5,877 bases of DNA. Origin: Chloroflexota bacterium (GTDB taxonomy: Bacteria; Chloroflexota; Dehalococcoidia; Bin125). The stretch lies in contig JAPUIR010000031.1 in assembly GCA_027296805.1 (NCBI GenBank), positions 1 through 5,877 on the forward strand, written 5' to 3'. Positions 5,189 through 5,877 of the stretch are shown piece by piece (positions within the stretch are counted from its first letter, which is position 1; each line of letters begins with the position of its first letter). Under the pieces are notes generated by a model, which saw nothing but the letters and a program-made list of their open reading frames with translations, was not told the origin of the DNA and did no database searches. A program made the position numbers and the translations under genes.

Positions 5189-5877
5189 ATGACCGACGAC
5201 GTCCCGCGGCCCCCGTTCAAGGCCTACGAAGACATGGCCTTCTTGCAAAGCCCAGATGCGCGCCTCCTGCGCGTGCTGGCGGAGCTGATGGAGCCCAGCT
5301 ACCGGCTTGAGCGTGAGGGTATCGAGGACACGATCGTCTTTTTCGGCTCCGCGCGCGTGTCCGACGCCGACGACACGCTGCTGCCGGGCTCCTACGACGC
5401 CGCCCGCGACCTCGCCAAGCGCCTCACGGAGTGGAGCCACGAGCGACCGGGCTCACGCGAGTTCGTCGTCTGTAGCGGCGGCGGCCCCGGGATCATGGAA
5501 GCCGCCAACCGTGGGGCGCAGGACGCGGGCGGCAAGAGCATCGGCCTGGGCATCGCGATCCCCCACGAGCAGTCCACCAACGAGTATGTGACGCCCGACC
5601 TCGCCTTCCTCTTCCACTACTTCTTCCTGCGCAAGTTCTGGTTCGTCTACAACGCCAAGGCGCTCGTCTTCTTCCCCGGGGGCTTCGGCACCATCGACGA
5701 GCTGATGGAGGTCCTGACCCTGGTCCAGACCGAGAAGGTGCGCAAGCCGATGGGCATCGTGCTCTACGGCTCGGAGTTTTGGCACTCGGTGCTGGACTTC
5801 GACGCCATGGTCGAGCACGGGGTGATCTCGCCCGAGGACCGCGACATCTTCGTCTACAGCGACGACGTGGACGACGC
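5189..5877 (+). CDS. LOG family (lysine decarboxylase-like) Rossmann-fold protein; 3' end beyond the window
   Basis: LOG proteins are nucleotide-binding Rossmann-fold enzymes. Characterised members release ribose phosphate from nucleoside monophosphates, including cytokinin precursors; they are not lysine decarboxylases despite the old name. The 229 codons visible contain the N-terminal extension AYEDMAFLQSPDARLLRVL (12-30) found in the longer bacterial form, then IVFFGSARV (49-57), SGGGPGIMEAANRGA (96-110), FFLRKFWFVYNAKALVFF (145-162) and the hallmark PGGFGTIDE (163-171). Arg148 and Glu171 correspond to the paired Arg and Glu of the LOG active site, so the enzyme looks intact as far as it goes. 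The start at 5189 is chosen because the ATGs at 5170 and 5178 are in other frames; the latter stops after four codons. Substrate is unknown; a general nucleotide phosphoribohydrolase is as likely as cytokinin activation. Confidence 0.93.
   Translation, partial: MTDDVPRPPFKAYEDMAFLQSPDARLLRVLAELMEPSYRLEREGIEDTIVFFGSARVSDADDTLLPGSYDAARDLAKRLTEWSHERPGSREFVVCSGGGPGIMEAANRGAQDAGGKSIGLGIAIPHEQSTNEYVTPDLAFLFHYFFLRKFWFVYNAKALVFFPGGFGTIDELMEVLTLVQTEKVRKPMGIVLYGSEFWHSVLDFDAMVEHGVISPEDRDIFVYSDDVDD

Noticed and set aside
5178..5192. Tiny frame ATG CTC CAG CCA TGA overlapping the LOG start
   Set aside because: Four codons with no ribosome site; the TGA overlapping the real ATG by chance is common, so a leader-peptide role cannot be supported.

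Overview
The window is a high-GC bacterial chromosomal segment with long, densely packed protein genes. Strong G/C bias at third codon positions produces many spurious antisense reading frames. I see no mobile element, RNA gene, CRISPR array or phage signature. The lineage cannot be fixed from sequence alone. A stand-alone AICAR formyltransferase paired with a PurO-type IMP cyclohydrolase, a tandem class III CoA-transferase and a long-form LOG protein are compatible with Chloroflexota (Dehalococcoidia-like) or another deep high-GC lineage. That placement is a low-confidence inference.

Layout. Five genes lie on the minus strand, transcribed from right to left. (1) At 5099-4530 is an unrecognised 189-residue protein with a helical, charged core and a strongly acidic Pro/Ser/Ala-rich tail. 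(2) At 4446-3568 is a TIGR01777/SDR39U1-type nucleotide-sugar-epimerase-like protein. (3) At 3561-2389 is a stand-alone AICAR formyltransferase, equivalent to the C-terminal part of PurH. (4) At 2386-1661 is a PurO-type IMP cyclohydrolase. (5) From 1567 running off the left edge is a class III (CaiB/BaiF) CoA-transferase with two fused copies of the fold. On the plus strand, starting at 5189 and running off the right edge, is a LOG-family (lysine decarboxylase-like) protein, divergent from gene 1 across an 89-base intergenic region.

How the genes work together. Genes 2, 3 and 4 are separated by only 6 and 2 bases, so they are very probably one transcript with translational coupling. Genes 3 and 4 carry out the last two steps of de novo purine synthesis (AICAR to FAICAR to IMP), which most bacteria perform with one bifunctional PurH. 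Here the usual MGS-fold cyclohydrolase half is absent and a PurO-fold enzyme sits directly downstream. The CoA-transferase follows after 93 bases holding a candidate promoter and a GC-rich hairpin, so it may be separately expressed. Its first half is eroded relative to the second, which suggests that only the second half is catalytic.

I do not see a clearly novel defence, mobile or RNA-based system. The items most worth a second look are the tandem CoA-transferase with a Glu where the family's catalytic Asp is expected, the split purine module, and the unassigned acidic protein.
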